Part shown: positions 18,606 through 26,506 of the stretch, piece by piece | Position numbering within the stretch: position 1 is the first letter of the stretch | How the letters are laid out: each line of letters opens with the position of its first letter | Origin: Kiritimatiellia bacterium | GTDB lineage: Bacteria; Verrucomicrobiota; Kiritimatiellia; RZYC01 | Direction of reading: 5' to 3' | Assembly: GCA_028708815.1 (NCBI GenBank) | Contig: JAQVYB010000009.1 | Coordinates: forward strand, 1-48,671 | DNA: 48,671 nucleotides | The notes under the pieces: generated by a model | Databases searched by the model: none | What the model was told of the DNA's origin: nothing | What the model saw: only the letters and a program-made list of their open reading frames with translations | Translations under genes and position numbers: made by a program

Positions 18606-19031
18606 ATGATGCATTCAGTGAATTTCGACGAAGTGCTGGAGCGAATTCTTGCGGAGGAAACCCGCTACCATCGCAATGCCTATACCTTCATTCGCGAGGG
18701 ACTGGACTATACGGTGCAGCGGCTGCAAAAACCCCACAAAGGTCCCAAACGCCATGTTTCCGGGCGGGAACTGCTGGACGGGCTGCGCCTCTTTTCGCTC
18801 GAACAACTCGGGCCGATGGCCAAAACCGTATTCAACCGCTGGGGCATTCATACCACACGTGACATAGGCGAAATGGTCTTTATTCTGGTGAGCCACGGCA
18901 TTCTTGGAAAAACCGATGACGACCACATCGAGGATTTTGACGACGGCTTTGATTTTGACGAGGCGTTTCGCCGCCCGTTCCAGCCCCGAAGCCGGCATCC
19001 GCGCCCCGAACCGGTTGTTCCGCACTCCTGA
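18606..19031 (+). CDS. Minf_1886 family protein
   Basis: 141 residues, matching the uncharacterised family typical of Planctomycetes and Verrucomicrobia: FDEVLERILAEETRYHRNAY, HVSGRELLDGLR, then EQLGPMAKTVFNRWG and FVLVSHGILGKT-like blocks, and the DFDDGFDFDEAFRRPF tail. Its function is unknown. It is the strongest taxonomic marker in the window. It follows the HIT gene by 5 bases, so it belongs to the same operon. Confidence 0.85.
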   Translation: MMHSVNFDEVLERILAEETRYHRNAYTFIREGLDYTVQRLQKPHKGPKRHVSGRELLDGLRLFSLEQLGPMAKTVFNRWGIHTTRDIGEMVFILVSHGILGKTDDDHIEDFDDGFDFDEAFRRPFQPRSRHPRPEPVVPHS

Positions 19032-19157
19032 AAAAACGAAAAAGAGGCTTTTCTTTCGGCATCCAGTCGCTACCTTACGGGCCGAACCAACCGATTACTT
19101 CTCAAGGGATGGCCGCTTCCTCTATCATCAACTCTTAAAGCGGTCGTGGAGGAACTC

Positions 19158-19655
19158 ATGAAAATTGGATTAGCCGTGCGGACGCTGTTCCGCGTGCTGG
19201 GCGATGCAGCATTCGCCCGGAAAATAAAAGAACTTATGGATGGCGCGGGGACCGAAACGAAAAAACCGGCCCCGGCCCGACGTGAAGCGCTCACGCTGCT
19301 GGCTACGTTCCAGCGCGAGGGACGCCTGATCGACTTCCTGATGGAAGATATAAAGGACTACAGCGACGCCCAGATCGGCGCCGCCGTGCGGGATATTCAC
19401 CGGGACTGCGCCGCCGCCATGCAGCGTATGTTCGCCATGGCACCACTCACCGACCAGGCCGAGGGCTCCGCCATCGAAGTACCCGCCGGATTCGACCCGG
19501 CGATGATTCACCTCACCGGAGAGGTGGCCGGCGAGGCCCCCTTCCGAGGGATTGTTCGCCATCACGGCTGGAAGGCCGCGAAATGCGACGTGCCGGAATG
19601 GATCGGACGCGACGATTCCATGCTGGTGGCCGCACCTGTGGATGTGGAACTCTGA
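19158..19655 (+). CDS. DUF2760 domain protein
   Basis: 165 residues. The N-terminus has hydrophobic and basic stretches; the core (REALTLLATFQREGRLIDFL, DIHRDCAAA) and the C-terminal VAAPVDVEL match DUF2760, a family of unknown function usually encoded next to Hsp70-like ATPases, as here. GGAGG lies 6 bases before the ATG at 19158; an in-frame GTG at 19146 is less likely. Confidence 0.75.
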   Translation: MKIGLAVRTLFRVLGDAAFARKIKELMDGAGTETKKPAPARREALTLLATFQREGRLIDFLMEDIKDYSDAQIGAAVRDIHRDCAAAMQRMFAMAPLTDQAEGSAIEVPAGFDPAMIHLTGEVAGEAPFRGIVRHHGWKAAKCDVPEWIGRDDSMLVAAPVDVEL

Positions 19656-19767
19656 TCACCGCATACGATAACTCCGTTTAATAACACGGGACCACCCCGG
19701 CCCGGAAAACAACCATCCCGGCGCGGGTTCTCCCTCGCAACAATTCTCCTAAAGAAAGGAAACAGCC

Positions 19768-21561
19768 ATGAAAGCACAATTTGCCATTGGCATTGACCTC
19801 GGAACCACCAATACCGTACTCGCCTTCCTGCCGCTCGGCGGCGAACAGGCCCCCCTCGAAATTCTGCCCATCCCGCAACTCGTTGCGCCGGGCGTGGTCG
19901 AGGCACGCAAAGAATTGCCCTCGTTTCTCTACCTGCCCCTCGCCGAAGAAATCAGCGGCGGGCAATTCGCCCTGCCGTGGGATCAAAAACCCGACGTCAT
20001 CGCAGGCGAATGGGCTCGAAAACAGTCGGCCGATGTGCCCACGCGCACGGTAGCGGCCGCAAAATCGTGGTTGTGCCACAGCCGGGTCGACCGGCGTGCC
20101 GCCATTCTCCCCTGGAACGCGCCGGACGACGTGAAAAAGATTTCACCCGTCGAAGCCTCCCGCCGCTATCTGGCGCACCTGGTGGCGGCCTGGAACCAGG
20201 CGCATCCGGAGGCGCCGCTCAAGGAGCAGCAGGTGGTACTGACCGTCCCCGCCTCGTTTGATGCCAGCGCCCGCGAGCTGACGCATGAAGCCGCCCTCGC
20301 CGCAGGCCTGCCGAAAAACTTCCTGCTGCTCGAAGAGCCGCAGGCCGCCGTCTATTCCTGGCTGGCCGATCACGGCGAAGGGTGGCGCAGGCAAATGACT
20401 GAAGGCGACTCCCTGCTCGTCAGCGATATCGGCGGCGGCACCACCGATTTCACCCTTATCCGCGTGGAATCGGAAGAGGGTGACCTGGTCCTGCGCAGGC
20501 AGGCCGTGGGCGACCATATCCTTGTCGGGGGCGACAACATGGACCTCACCCTGGCGCACCTCGCCAAAACCGCCTTTGACGAGCAGGGCACCGCGATCGA
20601 TGCCTGGCAGTCGGTATCGCTTTGGCACGCCTGCCGAGCAGCCAAGGAGGCCTTGCTGACGGAAGGCGGCGACGAGAAATATCCCGTCACCATCCTTGGG
20701 CGCGGGAGCAAACTGATCGGCGGAACGGTCACCACCGAACTCGAACGCGAGCCCGTCGCGCAGATTCTGCTCGATGGATTTTTTCCGCATTGCGAAGTCG
20801 ACGCCGTCCCGGCGCGGCGCCACGCCTCCGGCTTTCGGGAAATGGGTTTGCCCTATGAATCTGATACCGCCGTCACCCGGCATCTGGCCGGTTTTCTGCG
20901 TCGGCACGGAGAAGGTGGGGCGTCGGTACGTCCCACGCACATTCTCTTCAACGGTGGCGTACTGAAATCGCCGCGACTTCGCAGCCGTCTGACCGAAGTG
21001 GTCGGCGCGTGGCTCGGTGGAGCCGAGGCCATTAAGCGCCTCGAAGGGAACAACGATCTCGATTACGCCGTGGCACGCGGCGCGGCCTTTTACGGCTATT
21101 CCAAACAATCCGGCGGCCTGCGCATTCGGGGCGGCACGGCGCAGTCCTACTATATCGGCATTGAAACGGCGGGGTTGGCCATACCCGGCGCGCCGCGCCC
21201 GCTCAGTGCCCTCTGCGTGGTGCCCAACGGTATGGAGGAAGGCACCGAGTGCGATGTGCCCGGAAAAGAAATCGGCCTCATCGTCGGCGAACAGGTCCGC
21301 TTCCGCTTCTTCAGTTCGACCCGTCGTACGGAAGACCGTCCCGGCGCACAGCTCGACCGCTGGAACGAAGGCGATCTGATCGAAACCGATTCGCTCGAAG
21401 CGCAACTCCCCGCCGCCGAAGGCGTGGAAGACGACTTTGTGCCGGTTCACTTCCGCTCGCGCATCACCGAACTGGGCATGTTTGAACTCTGGTGCGTAAG
21501 TACCGTTTCCAAAGACGAATGGAAACTGGAATTCAGCGTACGCGAGCAGGACGCACAGTAA
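19768..21561 (+). CDS. Hsp70-like ATPase (DnaK superfamily)
   Basis: 597 residues. The actin-type ATPase motifs are present: phosphate 1 GIDLGTTNTVLAF, phosphate 2 VSDIGGGTTDFTL (near 216), VTVPASFD, and the adenosine motif FNGGVLKSP (near 392). The C-terminal region is short and does not look like a full DnaK substrate-binding domain. It probably works with the DUF2760 protein as a specialised chaperone rather than general DnaK. AAAGGAAA precedes the ATG. In some genomes such pairs are followed by a second DUF3731-containing Hsp70; here only remnants and a different operon follow. Confidence 0.88.
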   Translation: MKAQFAIGIDLGTTNTVLAFLPLGGEQAPLEILPIPQLVAPGVVEARKELPSFLYLPLAEEISGGQFALPWDQKPDVIAGEWARKQSADVPTRTVAAAKSWLCHSRVDRRAAILPWNAPDDVKKISPVEASRRYLAHLVAAWNQAHPEAPLKEQQVVLTVPASFDASARELTHEAALAAGLPKNFLLLEEPQAAVYSWLADHGEGWRRQMTEGDSLLVSDIGGGTTDFTLIRVESEEGDLVLRRQAVGDHILVGGDNMDLTLAHLAKTAFDEQGTAIDAWQSVSLWHACRAAKEALLTEGGDEKYPVTILGRGSKLIGGTVTTELEREPVAQILLDGFFPHCEVDAVPARRHASGFREMGLPYESDTAVTRHLAGFLRRHGEGGASVRPTHILFNGGVLKSPRLRSRLTEVVGAWLGGAEAIKRLEGNNDLDYAVARGAAFYGYSKQSGGLRIRGGTAQSYYIGIETAGLAIPGAPRPLSALCVVPNGMEEGTECDVPGKEIGLIVGEQVRFRFFSSTRRTEDRPGAQLDRWNEGDLIETDSLEAQLPAAEGVEDDFVPVHFRSRITELGMFELWCVSTVSKDEWKLEFSVREQDAQ

Positions 21562-21583
21562 TCGCCGGGGGTTTTTAAACTGT

Positions 21584-21685
21584 TTATGTCACGCAGGTGA
21601 AGGCCCAATGGTTCTCCGTTCCCGGAATGCCGCCTCCTTTTCCGTCCAGTGCAAAGGCAAAGATAAGTCCGTTGTTGTCGTTCAT
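21584..21685 (-). pseudogene. Truncated start of a CorA/ZntB-like metal transporter gene
   Basis: On the minus strand an AAAGGA and ATG open a 33-codon frame beginning NDNNGLIFAFALDGKGGG, which resembles the N-terminus of ZntB/CorA-type zinc transporters (their 'AF.LDG.GG' segment). The frame stops soon after, and nothing downstream continues the family. I read this as a decayed fragment; a chance peptide is the alternative. Confidence 0.45.
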
Positions 21686-21757
21686 CGGTCTGTCCTTTCG
21701 TGCCGACGCCGCAGGCGAGCGGCGGCTTTAGCCGCACACTCCCCCGGGCTTGTTCGC

Positions 21758-21934
21758 TCAAGCAATTTTCAGCGTGAAACGTTTTCCAATGGCCTCGGCG
21801 AAATGCTCAAGCGCGGAGAGCTTGATGTCTTCGGCGTGGTTCTCGATGCGGAAGACCGCCGTATTCCCGGTGCGCAGACGAGCCGCCTGGTCTCCCTGCG
21901 TAAATTCTGCACCTGTCTTGCTTGTTTGAGATTT
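21758..21934 (-). pseudogene. N-terminally truncated XRE/HigA-type HTH antitoxin remnant
   Basis: The minus-strand frame ending at TGA 21758-21760 reads as the C-terminal part of an XRE-family repressor: TQGDQAARLRTGNTAVFRIE, then NHAEDIKLSALEHFAEAIGK and the closing RFTLKIA. That is the end of helix 2 through the recognition helix and tail of HigA-like antitoxins. No start codon lies upstream; the frame breaks off against the terminator of the SPFH gene. No toxin gene is nearby. Confidence 0.6.
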
Positions 21935-21942
21935 CGTTTCCG

Positions 21943-21977
21943 AAAAAACCGGTCGGGCACACTGCCCGACCGGTTTT
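21943..21977 (-). terminator. Rho-independent terminator of the nfeD-SPFH operon
   Basis: A perfect 15-bp stem (21945-21959 with 21963-21977) with a 3-base loop, ending on the minus strand in a run of T, just after the SPFH stop codon. Confidence 0.9.
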
Positions 21978-21998
21978 CAAGCACTGAAACTATTTCCA

Positions 21999-22925
21999 TC
22001 AACCCTCGGATGTTTTGGCCTGGAAAACACCCTTGGCCACCTTCATCATGCTGGCGATATCGGCCACGTCCGAAGAAATGATCATGGAATTGTTTTCCTT
22101 GGCCAGTTTTCCGAATTCATTCAGATACTGCTCGGCAATGCGCAGATTCACGGCATCCATGCCGCCTTTTTCATTGATGGAGGTGGCAATCGCGCTGATG
22201 CCTTGAGCCGTCGCTGCGGCAATCTGCCGGATTTCCTCGGAACGGCCCTTCGCCTCGTTGATGCGCTTCTGCATTTCACCCTCGGACTGCGCAATGGCGG
22301 CCTGCTTTGCACCCTCGGCACGATTGATCTGCGCCTGACGTTGTCCTTCGGATTCCGCAATGGTGGCGCGCTTCTCGCGATAGGCACGCATCTGTTTCTC
22401 CATGGCGTCTTTGATACTTTGCGGTGGGGTAATGTTCTTCACCTCGTAACGGGTCACCTTGACGCCCCACGGATCGGACGCGCGGTCCACGGCATCCACG
22501 ATGGCGCTGTTGATGGTGGCGCGCTCCTCAAAGGACTTGTCGAGTTCCAATTTTCCGATGACGCTCCGCATGGTGGTCTGGGCGAGCTGGGTGGCGGCAA
22601 AACGATAATCGCCGATGCCGTACGAGGCCTTTTCCGCATTCATCACCTGCATGTAGAGAATACCATCCACCTCCACGGCGATGTTATCGCGCGTGATACA
22701 CACCTGCGGCGCGACATCCACAGCCTGCTCCTTCAGCGTGTGCTTGTAGGAAACACGGTCGATGAACGGAATCAGCACATGCAGCCCGGCTTCAAGGGTG
22801 CCGGCATACTTGCCCAGCCGCTCCACGATAAAGGCGCTCTTTTGCGGAACGATCCGGATATACTTCACGAAAAGTATAAACGCGAATACGATAATGATAA
22901 TCAGTAGAACGGTGAATCCTGTCAT
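21999..22925 (-). CDS. SPFH/band 7 domain membrane protein (stomatin/QmcA-like)
   Basis: 308 residues. One N-terminal membrane helix (FTVLLIIIIVFAFILF), then the band 7 domain (VERLGKYAGTLEAGLHVLIP; DVAPQVCITRDN) and a helical Ala/Glu/Gln-rich coiled tail. These form oligomeric membrane scaffolds that organise lipids and proteases. AAGGAGAG precedes the ATG. It is cotranscribed with the NfeD gene just upstream, the usual partner for this class. Confidence 0.93.
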   Translation of the reverse strand: MTGFTVLLIIIIVFAFILFVKYIRIVPQKSAFIVERLGKYAGTLEAGLHVLIPFIDRVSYKHTLKEQAVDVAPQVCITRDNIAVEVDGILYMQVMNAEKASYGIGDYRFAATQLAQTTMRSVIGKLELDKSFEERATINSAIVDAVDRASDPWGVKVTRYEVKNITPPQSIKDAMEKQMRAYREKRATIAESEGQRQAQINRAEGAKQAAIAQSEGEMQKRINEAKGRSEEIRQIAAATAQGISAIATSINEKGGMDAVNLRIAEQYLNEFGKLAKENNSMIISSDVADIASMMKVAKGVFQAKTSEG

Positions 22926-22948
22926 TTTAATCTCTCCTTGTTCCGGGT

Positions 22949-23407
22949 TTATGCCTGCCCTTTGACAAACAGCGTCAAATTATCCTGTCTGGTCACGGTC
23001 ACCCGCTCACCCGGCGCGAGCGATTCATCTGATGCGGCGCGCCAGTCCGTGCCGTTTAATTCCACCTTGCCATCACGCCCCGGCGCAATCGCCTCAAGCA
23101 CGACCACGATTTTCCCCGTGAAATCACCATCGGCATTGACTTCCAGGTTCTGCTTGTTGGCAATGAAGCCGGTGAACACATTCTTGAGCCAGCGGCGCAA
23201 TCCAACCAGCATCAACAGAGAGGAAACCAGAAACAGCACCAACTGCTGGTTCAGCCCGAGCGGCACAACAAAAAGCACCACGGACGTCAGCAACGCGCCA
23301 AGACCAAAAAAGAAAATGATCAGTCCCGGGATTCCCAGTTCGGCCAACAAAAGCAGAATGCCTACGATGGCCCAGAGATACTGTGGTTGCATAAAACTAC
23401 TCATCAT
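22949..23407 (-). CDS. NfeD family membrane protein
   Basis: 152 residues. Several membrane helices (LWAIVGILLLLAELGIPGLI, GLGALLTSVVLFVV, LVLFLVSSLLMLVG) are followed by a C-terminal OB-fold-like beta domain (GRDGKVELNGTDWRAASD, GERVTVT). It pairs with the SPFH protein, as in YbbK/QmcA operons. The start at 23407 is set by AAAGGAGAG upstream; a few extra codons to 23434 are possible. Confidence 0.9.
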   Translation of the reverse strand: MMSSFMQPQYLWAIVGILLLLAELGIPGLIIFFFGLGALLTSVVLFVVPLGLNQQLVLFLVSSLLMLVGLRRWLKNVFTGFIANKQNLEVNADGDFTGKIVVVLEAIAPGRDGKVELNGTDWRAASDESLAPGERVTVTRQDNLTLFVKGQA

Positions 23408-23770
23408 GGGCGACTCTCCTTTTACACGGCACACTCATGCCTTACCTTGCAACGTAGAGTATATACGCGACACCAAGGCAACACCAAGATAAAAATCAAA
23501 GGCCCACGCGGCACACCGCACGGCCCTCCGATTGCAATCTTCGCAAAAAATGAAAAACACCCCGCCCGCAAACGCCTTTTTCTCTTTACAGACCGCGGCT
23601 TCGTGCCTTAAATGCGCGCATTCAACAGTTCGAACCGCGTACTATTGATGCAAAGAAACGCCCACCATTTGGACGGGATTGTCCGAAAAGAGCTTGCCAA
23701 GGCCCTGCAACCGTAACCGCCCGGCTCGGTTTTGCCCCCCCCCCGGAGTATCCCAACGGTCATTGGTTGT
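23408..23770. other. Spacer with nfeD promoter and a C10 run
   Basis: Between the nfeD start and the regulator stop. Bases 23408-23490 hold the likely nfeD promoter and the tandem octamer ACACCAAG (23470 and 23481). The only short plus-strand frame (23612-23716, 34 codons) has no ribosome binding site and no recognised family. A run of ten C (23735-23744) lies about 27 bases beyond the stop of the sigma-54 regulator. I see no RNA gene. Confidence 0.4.
23458..23487 (-). promoter_or_regulatory. Possible promoter of nfeD-SPFH
   Basis: On the minus strand TTGGTG and TATACT are separated by 18 bases, about 50 bases before the nfeD start. Confidence 0.35.
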
Positions 23771-25222
23771 TCATTCGATGTCTTCGGGCAGGGTCCCCTC
23801 TTCGCGATATTGATTAAGCTTATTGCGAAGAGTACGAATGCTGATGCCCAGCAGCTCTGCGGTGTCCTTGCGGTTACCACCGGTTTTGCGCAAGGCCTGA
23901 ATAATAGCGTGGCGCTCCAGCTCAGCGATATTCAAGGTTTCCCCCGATCCTGCCGACGGAACGACGACTCCCGGCTCGTTGACCGGACGGGCTTCACTCG
24001 TCTCCGGCATCGAAAAGGCTACCCCGCTGCGCCGACCCCGTATTTCGACCGGGAGCGTTTCCGGGCCGAAGACGGGCCCCTCCTCCATCACGCAAATACG
24101 CTCCACCACATTCTCCAGCTCGCGGATGTTACCCGGCCAGTTGTATTGCTGCATGGCTTCCACCGTCTCGGCGGCAAAGCTCAGTTCCTCGCTGCCCTTG
24201 CCCCGTCCGGCGCCGTGGCGCTGAACAAAGGAACCAACCAGCAGAGGAATGTCCTCAAGCCGTTCGCGCAGAGGCGGCAGCTTAATGGGCACCACATTCA
24301 AACGGTAATACAAATCCTGACGGAACTTCTTTTCATCCACATAGAGTTGCAGATTCCGATTCGTGGAAGCAAGCACCCGGCAATCCACCTGAATGGTCTG
24401 CGAACCGCCCACGCGCTCGAATTCACGCTCCTGGAGGACGCGCAGCAGTTTGGATTGAAGATTGATGTTCATTTCGCTGATCTCATCAAGCAAGAGCGTA
24501 CCGTGATTGGCCAGCTCGAAACGTCCAATGCGCCGGGCGACGGCACTGGTGAACGAACCTTTCTCATGTCCGAAGAGTTCGCTGTCCATCAGGGCTTCGG
24601 GTACGGCCGCGCAGTTGAGCCGGATAAACGGCTGGTTCTTTCGCTCACTCATGCAGTGAATCGCAGAAGCGACCAATTCTTTGCCGGTCCCGCTCTCCCC
24701 ATTGATCAGCACCGTGGCGTTCGATTGAGCCACTCGAGTCACTTCCTTCATCAGCTTCTGCACGGCGGTGGACTGGCCGACAATCTGCCGCCCCTGCGGA
24801 AGAATCCAACCGAGCTCTTCTTTCAAATAGGTATTCTGAGCCTGAAGGCCCACCCAATCGCGGGCACGATTGATAATGATTTCAACCTGCTCCGGTGAAA
24901 AGGGCTTCATCAGAAAATCATAGGCCCCGTTTTTCATGGCATCCACGGCGCGTTCCACCGTTCCAAAGGCCGTGATAATGACCGTCAGAGTTGGACAGCC
25001 AACAGCGGTCATGTGCTTGAGCAGGCCCATGCCGTCCAACCCCGGCATTTTCAAATCCACAAAGGCCATATCGAAATCCTGCTGCGTAAGCAGTTCCTTG
25101 GCGTCCAGCCCGTTGCTGGCCTCCGTCACCTTGATCTTATTACGCCGAAGGGTTTCCACCACAAATTCGCGCATCAGGGCATCATCATCCACAACCAGCG
25201 CATTTTCGATTGATGTTATCAT
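23771..25222 (-). CDS. NtrC-type sigma-54 response regulator, distal gene of the operon
   Basis: 483 residues: REC domain (about 1-120; phosphoacceptor Asp in FVDLKMPG), AAA+ domain (about 145-385; Walker A GESGTGKE, Walker B LLLDEI) and a Fis-type HTH at the C-terminus (NRKDTAELLGISIRTLRNKL). It should drive sigma-54 promoters in response to the adjacent kinase. The sigma-54 contact loop reads GSFTSA instead of GAFTGA, so contact with sigma-54 may be altered or weak. Its start overlaps the kinase stop by ATGA. Confidence 0.92.
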   Translation of the reverse strand: MITSIENALVVDDDALMREFVVETLRRNKIKVTEASNGLDAKELLTQQDFDMAFVDLKMPGLDGMGLLKHMTAVGCPTLTVIITAFGTVERAVDAMKNGAYDFLMKPFSPEQVEIIINRARDWVGLQAQNTYLKEELGWILPQGRQIVGQSTAVQKLMKEVTRVAQSNATVLINGESGTGKELVASAIHCMSERKNQPFIRLNCAAVPEALMDSELFGHEKGSFTSAVARRIGRFELANHGTLLLDEISEMNINLQSKLLRVLQEREFERVGGSQTIQVDCRVLASTNRNLQLYVDEKKFRQDLYYRLNVVPIKLPPLRERLEDIPLLVGSFVQRHGAGRGKGSEELSFAAETVEAMQQYNWPGNIRELENVVERICVMEEGPVFGPETLPVEIRGRRSGVAFSMPETSEARPVNEPGVVVPSAGSGETLNIAELERHAIIQALRKTGGNRKDTAELLGISIRTLRNKLNQYREEGTLPEDIE

Positions 25223-26490
25223 GTTGCTGCTCCCACCTGCGGTATGATGACCGTGAATTCTGTCCCCGATCCCGCCTGGCTTTCCACCGTGATTTCACCT
25301 CCGTGCGCCGTGACAATTTTATGGCACAACGAAAGCCCCAATCCCGTCCCGGCATCTTTCCGGGTAAAGAAGGGATCAAAGACATGATGTATATCTTTTT
25401 TTGGAATACCGCAACCCGTATCGGAAACCGTGAAGCACACGCTTCGTTTTCTGACTTCGGAACGGATGGCTACACATCCGTTTTCGCGACCCGCACAGGC
25501 CTCCACCGCGTTACGCCCAAGATTGACCAGCACTTGACGGAGCTGGCGTATATCGCCGCCAACCGTATGGACCTTTCCGGTATGCCTGAATTCCAGCGCA
25601 ACACCGTGCTGTGCGGCAAGCCCGCCAAGCAGATCTTCCACGCTGGAAAGCAGCATGCTGACATCAAAGAGATCGTTCTGCAGGGAAAGCGGGCGCGCAT
25701 AGGTGAGCAGATTGGTAATCACGTAATTCAGGTTGGTCACGCCGGCAATAATTTTGGTGGCCATGCGGGAATGATTTTCGAGGCCATCCTTGTCGAGGTC
25801 GGATTTCAGGAGGCGGGCAAACCCCTCGATCGTGCCCAGCGGATTGCGTATTTCATGGGCGACGCTGGCTGCCATCTCACCCAAGGCGGCGATACGCTGC
25901 TGATGCTGCATTTTTTCCTGCAGCAACCGCAGCGGGGTGATGTCGCGCAGGACTTCCACCGCACCGATGATTTCCCCATCGGTCGACCGCACCGGCGCGA
26001 TGCCGGCGAGCACGGTGATGGTGTGATCGCCATTCTTCCGCACCCGTTCCTGATCAAACACCACCTTGCCCTTCCGAATCGCCTCCTGGATGGCCTTGGG
26101 ATTCCCGAGATCTTCCATCACTTCGGAATAGGCGCGCTTTTCCACCTCTTTCCTCTTTTTCTCCAACAGATTCAAGAAGGCGGGGTTCGTCCGTTCCACG
26201 CAGAGATTGGGATCCACCACCAGGACGCCGTCGCCAATACTTTCGAGAATGCACTCGAGGCGCCCGGTCATTTGGTGCAACTCATCCACCTTTTCGGAAA
26301 GAGCCGCGTTTTTCTCATTCAATTGCTGATTGGCCCGGGCGAGATCCTTTTTCAGATTCTCAAAGGAATGCTGCAGCAGACTGCTCTGCTCATCGAAGAG
26401 TTCGAAGGCTTTTTTGATACCGGCCATCAGCTCGCCGTCCGTCCATTGCTGCTTCATGAGGGCCTGCAGGTTTTTTTGTTTTTCAGTCAT
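25219..26490 (-). CDS. PAS-domain sensor histidine kinase (cytoplasmic, NtrB-like)
   Basis: 423 residues, no membrane segments. A coiled coil (about 20-90; KKDLARANQQLNEKNAALSE) leads to a PAS domain (about 90-205), HisKA with the phosphoacceptor His in VAHEIRNPL (near 230), and HATPase (DTGCGIP, GTGLGLSL). This layout is like AtoS/FlrB kinases that feed NtrC-type regulators. The start at 26490 has AGGA five bases upstream; a frame to 26541 overlaps the TPR gene. The stop overlaps the regulator start, so the two are a coupled pair. Confidence 0.9.
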   Translation of the reverse strand: MTEKQKNLQALMKQQWTDGELMAGIKKAFELFDEQSSLLQHSFENLKKDLARANQQLNEKNAALSEKVDELHQMTGRLECILESIGDGVLVVDPNLCVERTNPAFLNLLEKKRKEVEKRAYSEVMEDLGNPKAIQEAIRKGKVVFDQERVRKNGDHTITVLAGIAPVRSTDGEIIGAVEVLRDITPLRLLQEKMQHQQRIAALGEMAASVAHEIRNPLGTIEGFARLLKSDLDKDGLENHSRMATKIIAGVTNLNYVITNLLTYARPLSLQNDLFDVSMLLSSVEDLLGGLAAQHGVALEFRHTGKVHTVGGDIRQLRQVLVNLGRNAVEACAGRENGCVAIRSEVRKRSVCFTVSDTGCGIPKKDIHHVFDPFFTRKDAGTGLGLSLCHKIVTAHGGEITVESQAGSGTEFTVIIPQVGAAT

Positions 26491-26506
26491 ATATTCCTGC
26501 CGGTTG

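Noticed and set aside
23612-23716. A 34-codon plus-strand frame in the nfeD upstream spacer
   Set aside because: No ribosome binding site or recognised family; length expected by chance.
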